Part shown: piece after piece, positions 62,152-64,000 of the stretch
Layout of the letters: each line of letters begins with the position of its first letter
How positions within the stretch are numbered: position 1 is the first letter of the stretch
NCBI GenBank assembly: GCA_024500155.1
Contig: CM044862.1
Span: 23,409,501 to 23,473,500, forward strand
Source: Chenopodium formosanum
Lineage: Eukaryota > Streptophyta > Magnoliopsida > Caryophyllales > Amaranthaceae
Direction of reading: 5' to 3'
Length of the DNA stretch: 64,000 bases
Translations under genes and position numbers: made by a program
The notes under the pieces: model-generated
Databases searched by the model: none
Seen by the model: only the letters and a program-made list of their open reading frames with translations
Told to the model about the DNA's origin: nothing

Positions 62152-62527
62152 CCTGTAGAGGAAAAAGTCTTAGAAAAGAATTCCCTTCCCAGAGAAATAA
62201 AATAAATACCACAGTTCTCGCAAGAAATTAAGTTCGGTGTTCAATCATACAATTTTGAAGAATCACATAAAATAATATACATATTGCATGCTTTCATCAT
62301 CAAACATTTAGTCATACAACATGCTTGAACACCCTGAAATAAAATTTATGCACACAGGGAAGAAATTAAATTCTAGCCTATATGCCCTTTCTTTCCTACC
62401 CAAGCTCACCAACATGTTACTAAAAGCTTATAACACATAATTCTTACCTCAATCCTTGCTCCCTGCAAAATTAACAAACTAAAAATATTTTTACCCTGCT
62501 AAAAAAAATTTCAAAATTATTGGGAAG
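62152..62527. other. Region upstream of the extra ORF
   Basis: AT-rich; likely chromovirus leader or an intron. No gene or repeat is seen. Confidence 0.4.
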
Positions 62528-64000
62528 TGACAAGGGAATAAACGCGTCGTCAATTGTCTATCCCTAGATCAACTACAATTTATACAACCTAAACAAACCT
62601 AATACGAGTATAAGGCAAGCATAGGGGTCGAACCACAGAGAACGGATAAACACCACCAAATGTTATCGACAATTAAGCTAGTCCGGAATAGGGGATAAAT
62701 AAACTAAAGTCTAAAGATGCTAAAACAAGAAATAAAACATTAAAGAAAATGGTTTAGGTATAGCATTCACTTGAACATAAACAAAGGCATAGAAATTGAA
62801 TTAATTATGAACTAAACATGCTCGAATATCGAAATAAAGGATCCAATCTAGCCGCCTTCCGGGGTCAATTGGCTTCTCCTAACATAGCCTCTATGTTTCC
62901 ACATTAGAACCATATACTAGGAGGTACTATTAAATAACAATCGATAGTGATGAACCTTAACTAAGTCAACTTTCGTTTCTTGTTAGCAAAGATTCACCTT
63001 TAATCAACCAACAATGTGTACTTGCAAGAAGATTAAAGAATATCAAGCATATAAAGACTTTAATCACAAATAAATCAATTCTAAACCCTTAAACATGCTC
63101 AAGGTCCAACTACACCACAACCATTCCCTTAATGGGGAAATTACTCACTAATCATGCTAATAACAAGATTAATTAACAAACAATCAAGAATAAACATGAT
63201 TAACAAGCAATACCAACAACTAAAATAATAATCAAAATAAAACAAATAAAAATAGAGGAGAGAGAGAGAGTAAGAGATTGCTCATTAATAGAAGATGAAG
63301 GTCTACAAAGGATTGAACAAGCTCCTTCTTCAAAATCCAAGTTCATTAATGAAGAAAACCTCACTTTCTCTCTCTACCAATGAAGACTAATCCTAACCTA
63401 ACCTAAAACTAATTAGAGAGTAGAGTGGATAGTTATTGAATTCCCCCTAAATTACCCCAAAAATGGGTATTTATACTAACTTAATAAAACTAGGGAAAAT
63501 AGAAAAAAAGAAAATAAAATAAATTAAAAGGGAAAGTAAAAAATAAGAAACTAAAATAAAAATAAAAATAAAAGAAAGAAAATAAGAAAAAGGGAAAAGA
63601 AAACAAAGAAATAAAAATAAAAGAAAAAAAATAGAATAAACCCACAAATCCCCACCAAAACCATAAGCTATCCCTATTTCTTCCTTCAAACTTTCGAATT
63701 AAGCTGCTTAGCTTTGAAGCGCCTTCACCATCACCACCGTTCATCAATAATCATCATCAAATCGAGGCCGTTCGATCCTCATTAAAAACCATGTGCGAGT
63801 CTCGTGAAATGGTTCAATCGAACCGGTGGCTGATTCGACCGAACTACGGGGTTGGTTCGGTCGAACCAAGGGTGTGTTCGACCACTCCTCTTCGAATAAC
63901 AAAATCCCCAAAGTCCTGACTTGAAGTTCGGTCGAACCCTCAATGGTTTGCTCGAACTTGATTAATTTGCAATTTACTCTGATTTTTGCTTAATTGAGGG
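62528..64000 (-). repeat. Probable LTR of a third retrotransposon (family C), cut by the window edge
   Basis: Starts about tgacaaggg; on the minus strand it has TATAAATA at 63475-63468, a pyrimidine/purine-rich transcribed part and, upstream, an array of TTCG-N2-CGAA motifs. The layout matches family A LTRs but the sequence differs. No coding sequence is seen, the boundaries are uncertain, and it may have interrupted the chromovirus leader. Confidence 0.4.
63811..63957. promoter_or_regulatory. TTCG-N2-CGAA dyad array (family C)
   Basis: Motifs like ggttcggtcgaacc start at about 63811, 63832, 63854, 63875, 63925 and 63945: steps of 21, 22, 21, a gap, then 20. They lie upstream of a minus-strand TATA box, but about 340 bp away, with an A-rich simple repeat (63490-63640) in between. 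Confidence 0.65.

Noticed and set aside
63811..63957. Heat-shock elements as in ONSEN LTRs
   Set aside because: The halves TTC and GAA are 4 bp apart (TTCGGTCGAA), not the 2 bp of heat-shock sites.

Overview
This is a repeat-dense stretch of a flowering-plant nuclear genome, probably a eudicot. The evidence is plant-only retrotransposon lineages (Ty3/gypsy Tat and a chromodomain-bearing chromovirus), Stowaway-, hAT- and Harbinger-type elements, and a decayed MORF/DAG-type organellar RNA-editing-factor gene. I cannot name the species. No rRNA, tRNA gene or CRISPR array was seen.

Layout. (1) 1-18745: a nearly complete, young giant Tat-lineage retrotransposon on the minus strand (element 1, family A; only about 71 bp of its 3' LTR lie outside the window). 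It has gag-protease-RT-dual RNase H-integrase in one frame broken by three stops. Two intact, intron-containing genes run in the opposite direction between pol and the 3' LTR: a plant mobile domain (PMD) protein and a DUF7745-like protein. (2) 18746-21521 and 31883-38521: an older, decayed copy of the same family (element 3). Element 1 inserted into its integrase region. (3) 21522-31882: a plus-strand Gag-only element (element 2, family B) that inserted into element 3's RT region; the 5-bp target duplication is still visible. (4) 38522-41100: a broken multi-exon minus-strand gene of a transposon-associated type. (5) 42266-44231: MORF-like pseudogene. (6) 44438-47422: a run of small DNA transposons. 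(7) 47751-53231: an LTR-like direct-repeat pair, a GC-rich island, a Harbinger-like MITE and AT-rich sequence with no recognised gene. (8) 53232-53420: a coding fragment cut by an LTR. (9) 53421-62151: a decayed chromovirus on the minus strand, with an extra ORF upstream of gag. (10) about 62528-64000: part of another LTR-like sequence.

Most interesting signal: family A is filled with arrays of an 11-bp dyad, CCGT-N3-ACGG, repeated every 20-21 bp (about two helical turns). The arrays lie upstream of the LTR TATA box, in the leader, before and inside the antisense genes, and near the pol 3' end. Family B carries the same layout with a different palindrome (GGCGCC; spacing 20-19-26-20 repeated in four arrays). 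A third LTR-like sequence at the right edge has TTCG-N2-CGAA at about 21 bp. In families A and B the array ends 60-75 bp upstream of a TATA box. My inference is a family-specific cis-array system, perhaps read by an element-encoded or co-opted factor; the antisense PMD and DUF7745 proteins are candidates. It recalls the VANC/short-motif anti-silencing system of VANDAL DNA transposons, but nothing here proves binding.

All identities, spacings and divergences were read by eye. No alignment or database search was run.
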